This document shows positions 23,407 through 32,623 of a stretch of 41,035 nucleotides of DNA, in pieces. This stretch comes from Desulfocapsa sp. (GTDB lineage: Bacteria; Desulfobacterota; Desulfobulbia; Desulfobulbales; Desulfocapsaceae), in contig JANTGG010000013.1 of assembly GCA_024763035.1 (NCBI GenBank), positions 1-41,035 on the forward strand. The letters run 5' to 3'. The position numbers were made by a program, and so were the translations under genes. The notes beneath the pieces were generated by a model that saw nothing but the letters and a program-made list of their open reading frames with translations, had not been told where the DNA came from and did not search any database. Positions within the stretch are counted from its first letter, which is position 1. Each line of letters starts with the position of its first letter.

Positions 23407-26400
23407 TTGAAAATCCTTCACATTCACTTTCAGAACCTGAATTCCCTTGCCGGTGCCTGGCACGTTGACTTCACTGACCCCGCATACACAGAGCACAGTC
23501 TCTTTGCCATCACAGGTCCCACAGGCGCAGGCAAATCTACCATCCTTGATGCTGTCTCCCTTGCCCTTTATGGTCGCACACCACGGCTTCCCCGTATTTC
23601 AAAGAGCAGCAATGAAGTGATGAGCAGACACACCGGTTTCTGCTCGGCGGAAGTAGAATTTGTAACCGTTAAGGGACGGTTCCGCTGCCACTGGTCTCAA
23701 CATCGCTCACGAAAAAAAGCAAGCGGTGATCTCCAGCCGCCAAAGCATGAAATAAGTGATGCAGCAGAAGGGACTGTCCTTGAGAGTAAGATAAAAAAGG
23801 TGGCAGTAAAAGTTGAAGAAGTAACAGGGATGGACTTTGACCGGTTTACCCGCTCGACCCTGCTTGCACAAGGTGGCTTTGCCGCGTTTCTGGAGGCTTC
23901 TGCCGACAACAGGGCTCCCCTCCTCGAACAGATTACCGGCACCAGGATATATTCGGAACTCTCAAGAAAAGTGCATGAACTCCGGACCATTGAGCTAAAG
24001 ACCCTGGCAGAACTGGAAAAAGATCTCCAACGAACAGAGCTGCTGCCCGAGGAGCAGGAACAGGAGCTGACGGATACAATAGGGGAAAACGAAAAAAAAT
24101 ATCAGGAGTTACAAGAGGCACTGCACGGAAAGACTCAGCACATACACTGGCTGCAGACCCTTCGCACATTACGCAAAGAACATCAGGCATACCAGCTGCA
24201 GCTGACGGAACTTGCCGGGGAGGAAAGGAGACAAAAAGAGGAAATTGACCAGCTGCAGCCCGCTCTGGAAGCAGAAAAAATCGTCCCCTTTCATCAGAGG
24301 CTCACAGAGCTGTCAGACAAGCTAAAGGTCAGCTCAGCAAGCCTTGCTGAACTGAAGAATACGCTTTCACACCATCTGCAGAAACAAAACTCCCTGCAGA
24401 AAAAACTGATACTGGCAGACAGCAATCTCATCCACCACGAAAAAGCAGAGGAGACAGGACTGCAGCGTATCAGGCAGGTCGAAAGACTGGATCAGAAAAA
24501 TGAAAACATTAGCAGACAGCTTGCCCAACACGGCAAGGAACTGAACATTCTGCGCAAACAGCAGCAGACAGAAAAAGAATCCATTCTGCTGCTGGAAAAA
24601 GAGCAAAGCAAAGAGAAAAAACTGAAAAAAACACTCACAGACTATCTCCAGGCCCACGCAGAAGAGGAACATCTTCATGAGGAACTCTCCGCCCTTAAAA
24701 TTGAGATCGACTCCCTGACCACCCTGCTCATCCGGGAGAAAGAATGTGCTGCAGCAGTGACAGAAGCTGAAGCAGCTGCTGCCGAAAAAAAAGAACAGGT
24801 TCTGCAACTGCAGAAACAAACCGAAATTCTGCAGGATCGCACACATGTCCTTACAGCAGAACATAAAAGTATCAACAAACAACTCACCGATCTGCTTCAG
24901 GGAAAAACCAACACAGCTGTTCGGGATGAACTGCTGCAGGTAAGCCTTGATATACGCAGCCATGGGGAGCTGCTGTCCCATTTGCAGGACGAGCAAAAAT
25001 CACAGAAGACAATCCGCCTGCAGGAATCGGCTCTTCTTGCCCAGACCCGTGAAGAGACTGAACTGCTGACAGAACTGAAGGAACTGCAGCAGCAGATCAA
25101 AGAAAAAAACAGAGAAGTTGAACTTCTTGAGCAGAATCTTCTCCTGCTCATACGTGTGCAAAATCTGGAACAGGACCGAAGACAGCTGCAGGAAGGCAGC
25201 CCCTGCCCGTTATGCGGATCTCTGTCACACCCATACAGCAGCGCTAAAACGCCCACCCCTTCCAAAGAGGAGGCAAAACTCCTAAAAGCAAAGACAAAAC
25301 TGAAGGGGCTGCAAAAAGCGATGCTCGCTGTCGAGAAAAAATTGAGTCAATGCAATGAACATCTGAAGACCCTGAAGAGACAGCACACCGACACAAAAGA
25401 GCTGCAAATAAAACAGATACAGATTGCGGAACAGCTGCTTTCCGATCTCAATCTGCCTTCGTTTGCAGAGTGTGATCCTGCAGCTGTGAAAGACAAAGAG
25501 AAGCAGTTAATAACACGGCAGGCAGCACTGCAGCAGCTGATTGACCAACTCGACACCTTACAGGAAAAAGAAAAAGACAGCGAAAAAAAACTCAGGGAAG
25601 ATACTGCACTGCTGCAGAAGAATGAAAAAGAACTCCTCACCCTCAGCCACCTTTTTTCAGCGGCAAAACAGCAGGCAGCACAACTGAAAACAACCCACGC
25701 ACAACTGCTTGCAGAAACTGAAAAGGCAACTACTCTCCTCTTTAGCAAACTGCAGGATTTACATATCGAACAGCCGGATCCTGCCTCCCTGCCAGAAATT
25801 TACCAGAACCTCAAAGAATCCGCCGCACTCTGGAGAAAAAACAAGAAAGCGGAAGCGGAAGCAAACATTGCGCTGAGCACCATAGAAAGCAATCTCCTGC
25901 ACAGCCGGGAAACAGCTGAGAAAACATGTCTAAAGCTGCAAAAAGAAGAACAGGAACACAAACACATCCAACAGGAACTGGATAAGATCAAGAAAGAAAG
26001 AACCGGACTCTTTGGTGATAAGGAAACCGGTCAGGAAGCAAAACGATTGAACGAAGCAGTTAAACACGCCCGGAAAGAGCGGGAAAACCTGCAAAAGGAA
26101 GATGCTGCCACCCGCAGCGACATTTCCGCCTCACGCAGCCTGCAGTCCCATCTTGATCGCGAGCAGCAGAGTCTGAATAAAGAAATCAGCGCACAGGAAG
26201 TACTGTTAAAAGAGGCAATAGACAGCTCATCCTTCACAGACCTGGATGATTTCTTAAAGGCAAAGCTCGATGCAGAGCGGATTAACACACTGCGAACTCT
26301 TACAAAAGAGCTGCATGAACGCAGGGTAAAACTGACAGCCCTACTCCAGGACAAGCAGAAACACATTGAACGGGAAGAAGCCAGACAGCTCTGTCAGGAA

Positions 26401-27081
26401 GATGAGAAAGAGCTGCTGCAGCATATTGCAAAAGACGAAGAAAACCTGGCAGAGCTGCAAAAAGAAATCATACGCTGCAGAGAACTGCTGCACATAAATG
26501 CGAAAAACAGGGAAAAGGCTGGCCTGCAGATTACCAGAATCAACAGACAAAGGGAAATTACCGGCAGCTGGAACAGACTGCACACGCTGATAGGATCTGC
26601 CGACGGCAAAAAATTCAGAAATTTCGCCCAGGGACTGACCTTTGAGATGATGGTCAGCCACGCCAATGCAAGTCTTGCAAAGATGAGCGACCGCTATATC
26701 CTGGTACGGGACAAGAACCGCCCCCTCGATCTCAACGTAATTGACAGCTTCCAGGGCGGCGAGATCCGCTCCACCAGAAACCTTTCGGGCGGTGAGTCGT
26801 TTCTGGTCAGCCTCGCCCTTGCCCTCGGCCTTTCCAAAATGGCAAGCAGCACAATCCGGGTGGACTCACTTTTCCTTGATGAAGGGTTCGGTACCCTCGA
26901 CGAAGATGCCCTGGAATCGGCCCTAGAAACCCTCAGCAGCCTGCATGAGGAAAACAAGCTTATCGGCATCATTTCCCATGTGGCTGCTCTCAAGGAACGT
27001 ATCCCTGTGCAGATTGAAGTTATTCCCGGTCAGGGCGGCAACAACCGCATCCGGGGTCCGGGGATATCAAAAACATCATAA
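23407..27081 (+). CDS. sbcC: Exonuclease SbcCD, ATPase subunit SbcC
   Basis: A 1224-residue SMC-like ATPase, partner of SbcD (Rad50 type). Walker A is GPTGAGKST at residues 37-45. Two very long coiled-coil arms, rich in Glu, Lys, Gln and Leu, flank the zinc hook CPLC (Cys600 and Cys603). Toward the end are the ABC signature LSGGESF (about 1126) and Walker B with the catalytic Glu in DSLFLDEGFGTLDEDAL. It uses a TTG start at 23407, with AGGAAGGAG about 10 bases upstream; there is no competing ATG. Somewhat longer than E. coli SbcC (1048), mainly through the coiled coil. The next gene is convergent, 7 bases away. Confidence 0.96.
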   Translation: MKILHIHFQNLNSLAGAWHVDFTDPAYTEHSLFAITGPTGAGKSTILDAVSLALYGRTPRLPRISKSSNEVMSRHTGFCSAEVEFVTVKGRFRCHWSQHRSRKKASGDLQPPKHEISDAAEGTVLESKIKKVAVKVEEVTGMDFDRFTRSTLLAQGGFAAFLEASADNRAPLLEQITGTRIYSELSRKVHELRTIELKTLAELEKDLQRTELLPEEQEQELTDTIGENEKKYQELQEALHGKTQHIHWLQTLRTLRKEHQAYQLQLTELAGEERRQKEEIDQLQPALEAEKIVPFHQRLTELSDKLKVSSASLAELKNTLSHHLQKQNSLQKKLILADSNLIHHEKAEETGLQRIRQVERLDQKNENISRQLAQHGKELNILRKQQQTEKESILLLEKEQSKEKKLKKTLTDYLQAHAEEEHLHEELSALKIEIDSLTTLLIREKECAAAVTEAEAAAAEKKEQVLQLQKQTEILQDRTHVLTAEHKSINKQLTDLLQGKTNTAVRDELLQVSLDIRSHGELLSHLQDEQKSQKTIRLQESALLAQTREETELLTELKELQQQIKEKNREVELLEQNLLLLIRVQNLEQDRRQLQEGSPCPLCGSLSHPYSSAKTPTPSKEEAKLLKAKTKLKGLQKAMLAVEKKLSQCNEHLKTLKRQHTDTKELQIKQIQIAEQLLSDLNLPSFAECDPAAVKDKEKQLITRQAALQQLIDQLDTLQEKEKDSEKKLREDTALLQKNEKELLTLSHLFSAAKQQAAQLKTTHAQLLAETEKATTLLFSKLQDLHIEQPDPASLPEIYQNLKESAALWRKNKKAEAEANIALSTIESNLLHSRETAEKTCLKLQKEEQEHKHIQQELDKIKKERTGLFGDKETGQEAKRLNEAVKHARKERENLQKEDAATRSDISASRSLQSHLDREQQSLNKEISAQEVLLKEAIDSSSFTDLDDFLKAKLDAERINTLRTLTKELHERRVKLTALLQDKQKHIEREEARQLCQEDEKELLQHIAKDEENLAELQKEIIRCRELLHINAKNREKAGLQITRINRQREITGSWNRLHTLIGSADGKKFRNFAQGLTFEMMVSHANASLAKMSDRYILVRDKNRPLDLNVIDSFQGGEIRSTRNLSGGESFLVSLALALGLSKMASSTIRVDSLFLDEGFGTLDEDALESALETLSSLHEENKLIGIISHVAALKERIPVQIEVIPGQGGNNRIRGPGISKTS

Positions 27082-27088
27082 CTGCCCG

Positions 27089-27748
27089 TCAGGTTCTGGC
27101 CTGCAGCCCCTCATGATCGAGCAGATATATGACCTTCCCCTCCACTCGAATCAGCCCTTCATCACTCATTTTAGCAAATATTCGAGACAGCGTTTCAGGG
27201 ATCGTACCCAGAAGACTTGCCAGTTGCCCCTTGGAGATCTGCAGCTCGACCTGCCCTTTTGTACCCTGCTCTTTTACCAGATAGAGAAGGTAACCGGCCA
27301 GTCGTGCCGGGACTTCTTTCAGGGAAAGGTTTTCAATCTGAGCAGCAAAATGACGCAGACGCATGGAAAGTTCAGCCAGCATATTTAAGGCCAGGGAGGG
27401 AATTGCATTGACAAGTGCCACAAAATCCTTTCTGGGAAAGAAAATAAGCGTGGTTTTTTCAAGGGCAGTGGCATTTGCCGGAAAGGGCTGTCCGTTAAAA
27501 ACAGGGACTTCTCCAAAGGGCTCGCCTGCCCCGAAAATATGGAGGATCTGTTCTTTCCCGGCAAGGGATGTCTTAAAGATCTTTACCTTACCGGCGGCAA
27601 CCATGTAAAAACCGTTGCCGTCATCGCCTTCAAAAAAAATCGTCTCACCCCGGCTGTACTTTTTCGTCACTGCTATTTTTTCTATTGCATCAAGATGTTC
27701 GGCTGCCATACCGCCAAACAATTTGCTTCCTTCAAGAATCCGACGCAT
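27089..27748 (-). CDS. Crp/Fnr family transcription regulator
   Basis: A 219-residue regulator. The N-terminal cyclic-nucleotide-binding-type beta-roll includes YSRGETIFFEGDDGNGFYMV and EQILHIFGAGEPFGEVPVFN, with a modified phosphate-binding cassette. A long helix with SMRLRHFAAQIENLSLKEV leads to the winged helix GQLASLLGTIPETLSRIFAK (recognition helix) and MSDEGLIRVEGKVIYLLD. There are no N-terminal cysteines for an Fe-S cluster, so it is not a classical oxygen-sensing FNR. ATG 27748 is chosen because AGGAG sits 6 bases before it; a longer frame starts at 27808. It is divergent from dinB (118-base gap) and convergent with sbcC. Target genes cannot be told from here. Confidence 0.9.
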   Translation of the reverse strand: MRRILEGSKLFGGMAAEHLDAIEKIAVTKKYSRGETIFFEGDDGNGFYMVAAGKVKIFKTSLAGKEQILHIFGAGEPFGEVPVFNGQPFPANATALEKTTLIFFPRKDFVALVNAIPSLALNMLAELSMRLRHFAAQIENLSLKEVPARLAGYLLYLVKEQGTKGQVELQISKGQLASLLGTIPETLSRIFAKMSDEGLIRVEGKVIYLLDHEGLQART

Positions 27749-27865
27749 CAACTGCTCCTGTTTCCTGTTCCAAAGTCCATGGATAATGCTTCCTTTCAAT
27801 TTCTGCACACTGTATCACACAATCTTCTCACATCCACACCTTTATTCTTTGCTTTTCCTGCAGCA

Positions 27866-28969
27866 ATGCGTAAAACTCGGTTTATGGATGACAATCGTTA
27901 TATTCTCCACATCGACATGGACGCCTTCTTTGCCTCTGTGGAGCAGTTGGATAACCCGAAATACGGTGGCAGACCGCTGATTGTCGGCGGCAATCCCGAG
28001 GGACGGGGTGTGGTGGCGGCGTGTTCCTATGAAGCCAGGCGTTACGGGATTCATTCCGCCATGTCCGGAGCAAAAGCCATTCGTCTTTGTCCCCATGCCG
28101 TTTTTGTCCGTCCACGAATCCCCCGTTACCGTGAGATTTCAAGCCATATTATGGAAATATTCAGACGATTCACTGCAGATGTGGAGCCCCTCTCTCTCGA
28201 CGAAGCCTTCCTCGATATCAGTGAGAATCACAGTAACATGGAGAGTGCCGCAAAAACCGCTGAAGAAATCCGCAGCACCATCTTCTCAGAGACCGGACTC
28301 ACGGCATCGGCAGGAGTTTCCTACAACAAATTTCTGGCAAAAACTGCATCTGATATCAACAAACCCGACGGACTCACCGTTATCACCTGGGAGGAAGCCA
28401 AAGAGTTTATTGCTGCCCTCCCCATCGGCAAATTCTTCGGCGTGGGACGGGTCACTGAAAAGAAAATGCATAAGCTTGGTGTGCGTTGCGGTAAAGACCT
28501 CCTTCGCTTTGACCAGGAGGAACTTACAGCCCTGTTCGGTAAAACAGGTACCTTTTTTTACATGATTGCCCGGGGCGTCGACAGGCGACCGGTACAACTC
28601 AGAAGATCTCGAAAATCAGTTGGCTCGGAAACGACTCTTGCCGAAGACACCTGTGATATGACACGGATACAGGAAGTTCTCACATTACTCGCCGAAAAAG
28701 TGGGCAGTGCCATACACAAAAAAAGGATGGCAGGACATACCTTGACCCTGAAGGTACGCTACCATGATTTTACCACTGTCACCCGCTCACTGAGCCTGCA
28801 CACCCCGATTCATTCAGCAGAAGAGATTCTACAACACACTCCCCATCTGCTCCGTACAACAGAAGCCGGCAGCATACAACTGCGCCTGCTCGGCCTGACG
28901 CTTTCCAATCTCACGTCACAAACAGACAGCAGACCGGTACAGTTGAGCCTGCCATTTGGAACCGGCTGA
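27866..28969 (+). CDS. dinB: DNA polymerase IV (Y family)
   Basis: A 367-residue translesion polymerase. Motifs: YILHIDMDAFFASVEQLDNP (first catalytic Asp), GVVAACSYEARRYGIHSAMS, VEPLSLDEAFLDI (the second Asp-Glu pair), TASAGVSYNKFLAKTASDIN, and the helix-hairpin-helix region IGKFFGVGRVTEKKMHKLGV. The little-finger domain contains SVGSETTLAEDT. The extreme C-terminus, QLSLPFG, looks like a beta-clamp-binding peptide. I use ATG 27866; ATG 27884, six codons later, is equally possible, and neither has a good ribosome binding site. I see no obvious LexA box upstream. Confidence 0.93.
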   Translation: MRKTRFMDDNRYILHIDMDAFFASVEQLDNPKYGGRPLIVGGNPEGRGVVAACSYEARRYGIHSAMSGAKAIRLCPHAVFVRPRIPRYREISSHIMEIFRRFTADVEPLSLDEAFLDISENHSNMESAAKTAEEIRSTIFSETGLTASAGVSYNKFLAKTASDINKPDGLTVITWEEAKEFIAALPIGKFFGVGRVTEKKMHKLGVRCGKDLLRFDQEELTALFGKTGTFFYMIARGVDRRPVQLRRSRKSVGSETTLAEDTCDMTRIQEVLTLLAEKVGSAIHKKRMAGHTLTLKVRYHDFTTVTRSLSLHTPIHSAEEILQHTPHLLRTTEAGSIQLRLLGLTLSNLTSQTDSRPVQLSLPFGTG

Positions 28970-29020
28970 TCCAGAACCGGCATCCGCCGCCTCCTTTTCC
29001 TTTACAAACGGAAAAGACTG

Positions 29021-29049
29021 TTTACAACTGTATATGAGCTTGCTATGAT
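29021..29049 (+). promoter_or_regulatory. Sigma-70-type promoter for sppA
   Basis: TTTACA at 29021-29026 (5 of 6) and TATGAT at 29044-29049 (5 of 6) are separated by exactly 17 bases. They lie in the dinB-sppA gap and give a leader of about 50 bases. Confidence 0.65.
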
Positions 29050-29104
29050 TTTTTTACCTTATGATTCTTACTTTTTTTAATCACTAGCCATACACAGACA
29101 CTCC

Positions 29105-30967
29105 ATGAAAGACCTTATCCGCTCCATTGCCGGTATCTTCCGCTGGGTTGGCAGGGCTCTAAATACCGTCAGGGTGCTTAGCCTGAACCTCGCCTTTCTC
29201 GCTCTGGTATTCTTCCTTGTCATAACACTTGTCGCCCACAACTCAGACACCGAGGTGAAAAGTTCCAGAAGCGGTGCACTTCTCCTCAGTCTTTCCGGCA
29301 ACGTGGTTGAGGAAAAGCAGCCAGCCGACCCCTTTTCCACAGTTCTCAATGAAAAAATGGGTCTGGACACCCTGCCTGATGAGATACTGTATCAGGATAT
29401 TCTCGATGCCATAAACGCCGCCGCATACGATCCCAATATCACAAGTATCGTCCTTGATCTGAAAGGCCTGGGGAATGTGGGACTCGATCAGTTACAGACC
29501 ATCGGCAAAACACTCAACATTTTCAAAAAAAGCGGCAAGAAAGTGATTGCTGCTGAAGATTATTACCAGCAGAAGGGGTACTACCTGGCAAGCTTTGCCA
29601 ACGAAGTCTACCTGAACCCCATGGGTGCTGTCGACCTGCACGGTATCGGAACATTTCGTCTTTTTTTTAAGGACGCCATCGAAAAGCTGAAAATCAACTA
29701 CCATATATTTCGGGTGGGCACATACAAATCTGCCATCGAACCCCTTATCCGTAACAGTATGTCCGAGGCTGCAAAAACTCAGAATCTTTCCTGGCTCAGC
29801 CCCCTGTGGAAAACCATCGCTGCAGATATCAGCCGTGAAAGGAAACTGGACGAAGAAAGCCTGAGCAGCTATACCGAAAACATCGCCTCCGAGCTGGCCA
29901 TTGTGGACGGTGACACCGCCCGTCTCGCCCTTGAAACGGGACTTGTGGATGCCTTAAAAACCAGGGAGGAACTCCGCAGCTACCTGATACAACTCAACGG
30001 CAAGGATGATGAAGGAAACTTCTCCAGAATACCCCTTGGCGAATATGTAAAAACGGTCCACCGCTCCTATGTCAATCACTCTGCCACCATGGATTCCATC
30101 GGCATCATCATCGCCCAGGGAGTTATCTTAAACGGTGAGCAGCCAATCGGCAGCATCGGGGGCGATACACTGGCACAACTGATTCGTGAGGCAAGGGAAA
30201 CAGAGAACATCAAAGGGCTGGTGCTGCGAATCGTCTCCGGGGGCGGTTCGGTTTTTGCCTCCGAGATCATCCGCCAGGAGTTACTGGAATTTAAGAAGAC
30301 AGAGAAACCGCTTGTTGTTTCCATGGGAACCATGGCAGCATCCGGAGGGTATTGGATCGCAGCCGATGCGGATGAGATATGGTCCTCTCCCGTCACCCTC
30401 ACCGGATCCATTGGCATCTTCGCCGCCATTCCCACCTTCGAAAACACCCTCTCCTCCATGGGCGTCTACAGCGACGGGGTGGGAACGACCAGTCTCGCGG
30501 CTGCCCTCAACGTCACCCAGTCACTGCATCCCTCCCTGAAAGAATCCATACAGATCAGCGTCAACCACGGCTACGACCAGTTTATCAACATCGTTGCCAA
30601 AGGCCGTTCCATGGGTCTGAAAAAGGTAAAAGATGTCTCCGAAGGAAGAGTATTTGACGGAGCAACTGCTCAGAAGGTGGGACTTGTGGATAAACTGGGA
30701 ACACTGGAAGATGCCGTGGCATCTGCTGCGAACCGTGCCGGACTTGAAGAGTATGATGCCTGTTATATCCGTAAGCCCCTCACCGTAAAGGACGAAATCA
30801 TACAGATTTTCACCAGGGGAACAGGAAAGATACTGACGGCAGCAGTTCTGCCCTCTTCGCTTATTTCCCGTTTGGCTGAGCTTTTCAACCCCCTTGGCGA
30901 ACTTGTCTTCTTTAACGACCCGAAGGGCTTATACGCACGCTGCCCCATTTACAGGCTTTCCTTTTAA
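29105..30967 (+). CDS. sppA: Signal peptide peptidase SppA, 67-kDa type
   Basis: A 620-residue membrane-anchored serine protease that degrades cleaved signal peptides. An N-terminal transmembrane segment is seen (LNLAFLALVFFLVITLVAH, about 32-50). It has the duplicated S49 architecture. The N-terminal half carries the general-base lysine, Lys208 in FRVGTYKSAIEPLIRN. The C-terminal half carries the nucleophile Ser413 in MGTMAASGGYWIAADADEIW, followed by GSIGIFAAIPTFE. The Lys/Ser spacing matches the E. coli enzyme (Lys209/Ser409). It has its own promoter. A solute-binding-protein gene follows after 75 bases. Confidence 0.95.
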   Translation: MKDLIRSIAGIFRWVGRALNTVRVLSLNLAFLALVFFLVITLVAHNSDTEVKSSRSGALLLSLSGNVVEEKQPADPFSTVLNEKMGLDTLPDEILYQDILDAINAAAYDPNITSIVLDLKGLGNVGLDQLQTIGKTLNIFKKSGKKVIAAEDYYQQKGYYLASFANEVYLNPMGAVDLHGIGTFRLFFKDAIEKLKINYHIFRVGTYKSAIEPLIRNSMSEAAKTQNLSWLSPLWKTIAADISRERKLDEESLSSYTENIASELAIVDGDTARLALETGLVDALKTREELRSYLIQLNGKDDEGNFSRIPLGEYVKTVHRSYVNHSATMDSIGIIIAQGVILNGEQPIGSIGGDTLAQLIREARETENIKGLVLRIVSGGGSVFASEIIRQELLEFKKTEKPLVVSMGTMAASGGYWIAADADEIWSSPVTLTGSIGIFAAIPTFENTLSSMGVYSDGVGTTSLAAALNVTQSLHPSLKESIQISVNHGYDQFINIVAKGRSMGLKKVKDVSEGRVFDGATAQKVGLVDKLGTLEDAVASAANRAGLEEYDACYIRKPLTVKDEIIQIFTRGTGKILTAAVLPSSLISRLAELFNPLGELVFFNDPKGLYARCPIYRLSF

Positions 30968-31042
30968 AGGGCCATACGATATATTGACAGGCTGACGACT
31001 GTACCAAGCATTTATTCTATTTCTTCTTTCCATTGAGGTTCT

Positions 31043-31954
31043 ATGAAAACCCTGTCCCTGATACTCACCTGCTGTCTTTTTCTTTCCATTTGGCTCTGCC
31101 CCCCTGCCCACGCTGAAACCTATATTGTCTCCGGTAACCCCAAAGCGCCTCCTGTCATGTGGGAACAATACAACAAACTGACGGGTGTGGGCCCCGACCT
31201 GGCAAAAGCCATCCTCACAGATCTCGGACTGGATTTTGATATCAGAGTGGAAGGCAACTGGGAGGAGGTTCAGAAAAAATGTAAATCCGGCAAGGTGGAT
31301 ATGATTGTTGCCGCCTATAAAAACGATGCCCGGGCAGAATACATGGACTATTCCATCCCCTACCTGCCTCAGCCCACTGTCATCGTCACAAAAAAAGAGT
31401 ATGCCTTCCCCTTTGGACGCTGGGAATCTCTTATCGGCAAAAAAGGAGTGAGTAATATCGGTGAAAGTTACGGGCAGGAGTTTGATTCCTTTATCAGGGA
31501 AAAACTCGACGTGCAGTTCGTTGCCTTTGAACGGGCCCTGGAACTTCTCCGATTCGGCAAGGCAGACTACCTGATAATCGATTTATATACGGCTCTTATC
31601 TATGCACGCCTGCTGCAGGGTGAGGATGCCATCAGCATCCTTGATCCTCCCGTAACGACCCAGACCTTCCATATCACTGTCAGTAAGAAATCATCCCTCA
31701 GCACACATATGAAAGGCATCAACGAAAAACTTGCCGCCCTCATCAAAGACGGAACCATGGAAGATCTGTTTTACAAACACTTTGAAGAATGGAAACAGCT
31801 GATCGCCAAACGCTCCAGATTCTTCAAAAAAGATTCAGCCATCCGGGGAAGAGAACATACAGAGTACCTGAAAGCCCAGGATGAATACGAAAAAGAAAAA
31901 CTCGGTTCCCTGCTGTTGGACGCCAGAGAAGGGCTGCCACTTTCAGCAGATTGA
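31043..31954 (+). CDS. Periplasmic amino-acid-type solute-binding protein (SBP_bac_3)
   Basis: A 303-residue exported protein. The signal peptide is MKTLSLILTCCLFLSIWLCP followed by PAHA, with cleavage before ETYIVSGN. The mature part shows the family-3 extracellular solute-binding pattern: KAPPVMWEQYNKLTGVGPDL, a hallmark GNWEEVQKKCKSGKVDMIVA, YMDYSIPYLPQPTVIVTKKE, then KKGVSNIGESYG and a C-terminal KLAALIKDGTMEDLFYKHFE. No permease or ATPase gene lies nearby, so it may serve a distant transporter or act as a ligand sensor. The C-terminus has an extra charged helix region (YLKAQDEYEKEKLGS). GAGG lies before the ATG. The next gene is convergent, 16 bases away. Confidence 0.85.
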   Translation: MKTLSLILTCCLFLSIWLCPPAHAETYIVSGNPKAPPVMWEQYNKLTGVGPDLAKAILTDLGLDFDIRVEGNWEEVQKKCKSGKVDMIVAAYKNDARAEYMDYSIPYLPQPTVIVTKKEYAFPFGRWESLIGKKGVSNIGESYGQEFDSFIREKLDVQFVAFERALELLRFGKADYLIIDLYTALIYARLLQGEDAISILDPPVTTQTFHITVSKKSSLSTHMKGINEKLAALIKDGTMEDLFYKHFEEWKQLIAKRSRFFKKDSAIRGREHTEYLKAQDEYEKEKLGSLLLDAREGLPLSAD

Positions 31955-31970
31955 AAAACAAGAGAACAGA

Positions 31971-32621
31971 TCAGCGAATGATGAGATCGTGCAGTTCGTT
32001 CTCATCATCTGCCTGTACGGGGAAATCCTTTTCCAGGATTTCCCCGATCCTGGAAACAGCCTGACAGATTGCCTGTGCCTGTTTCTTCTCTTTTATCCCT
32101 TGGGTCACCAGTGCCACAACCTCCTCCCACTCCCGTACGGGGATACGATCGTTTATTCCGCTGTCAGCAATGACCCATGCCTGACGCTCAAGAAGAGAGA
32201 TATAGAGCAGGACACCGTTTGCATCTCTGGTCTGATACAGCCTTTCGATAAAGAATGAGACATGGGCTGCCTCTTCCACCTCTGCCAGCATCTCCCCTTT
32301 AAAGAGAAAGAATCGTTTCAAACCGGGAATCGCCTGGATAACAAGAGAAATTCCGAAAAACAGAGGAAAGAAGAGCAGCAGAAAAACCCACATGTTCGTG
32401 GGAGTAAGCCAGAACATTCCGGCAACAGGGGCAGTGAGAAGAATTGCAAGTGGTAAGGCAAACACCATCCCCCCACGCATGGCAGCCATTGGATAGCTGT
32501 GACTCCCGGAGGTGATAAGGGGAACAATCTCACCTGAGGTACATCGCTCTGCAGCATGGACAGCATCCGTAATTTGCTTCTGCTCTTCAGGAGACAGAAA
32601 CTCCTGTGCTAAACTCTTCAT
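31971..32621 (-). CDS. TPM-domain membrane protein
   Basis: A 216-residue protein. The N-terminal region, FLSPEEQKQITDAVHAAERC and TSGEIVPLITSGSHSYP, resembles the TPM (TLP18.3/Psb32/MOLO-1) domain, which continues in the C-terminal half (TRDANGVLLYISLLERQAWV and GIKEKKQAQAICQAVSRIGE). Two transmembrane helices interrupt it (GGMVFALPLAILLTAPVAGM and MWVFLLLFFPLFFGISLVIQ). It starts at ATG 32621 just after the stop of the preceding TPM gene; an ATG at 32630 would overlap that stop. It is the last gene of a LemA-TPM-TPM operon. Biochemical role unknown to me; TPM domains are linked to membrane-protein turnover and assembly in other systems. Confidence 0.85.
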   Translation of the reverse strand: MKSLAQEFLSPEEQKQITDAVHAAERCTSGEIVPLITSGSHSYPMAAMRGGMVFALPLAILLTAPVAGMFWLTPTNMWVFLLLFFPLFFGISLVIQAIPGLKRFFLFKGEMLAEVEEAAHVSFFIERLYQTRDANGVLLYISLLERQAWVIADSGINDRIPVREWEEVVALVTQGIKEKKQAQAICQAVSRIGEILEKDFPVQADDENELHDLIIR

Positions 32622-32623
32622 AA

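Noticed and set aside
24000-26600. Very frequent CTGCAG hexamers, here and across the window.
   Set aside because: They mostly encode Leu-Gln in frame (CTG CAG), especially in the SbcC coiled coil, so codon preference and composition explain them.
28994-29016. Inverted repeat CTTTTCC/GGAAAAG after dinB as a terminator.
   Set aside because: No T tract follows and the promoter of sppA begins within a few bases; the pairing is mostly A-T.
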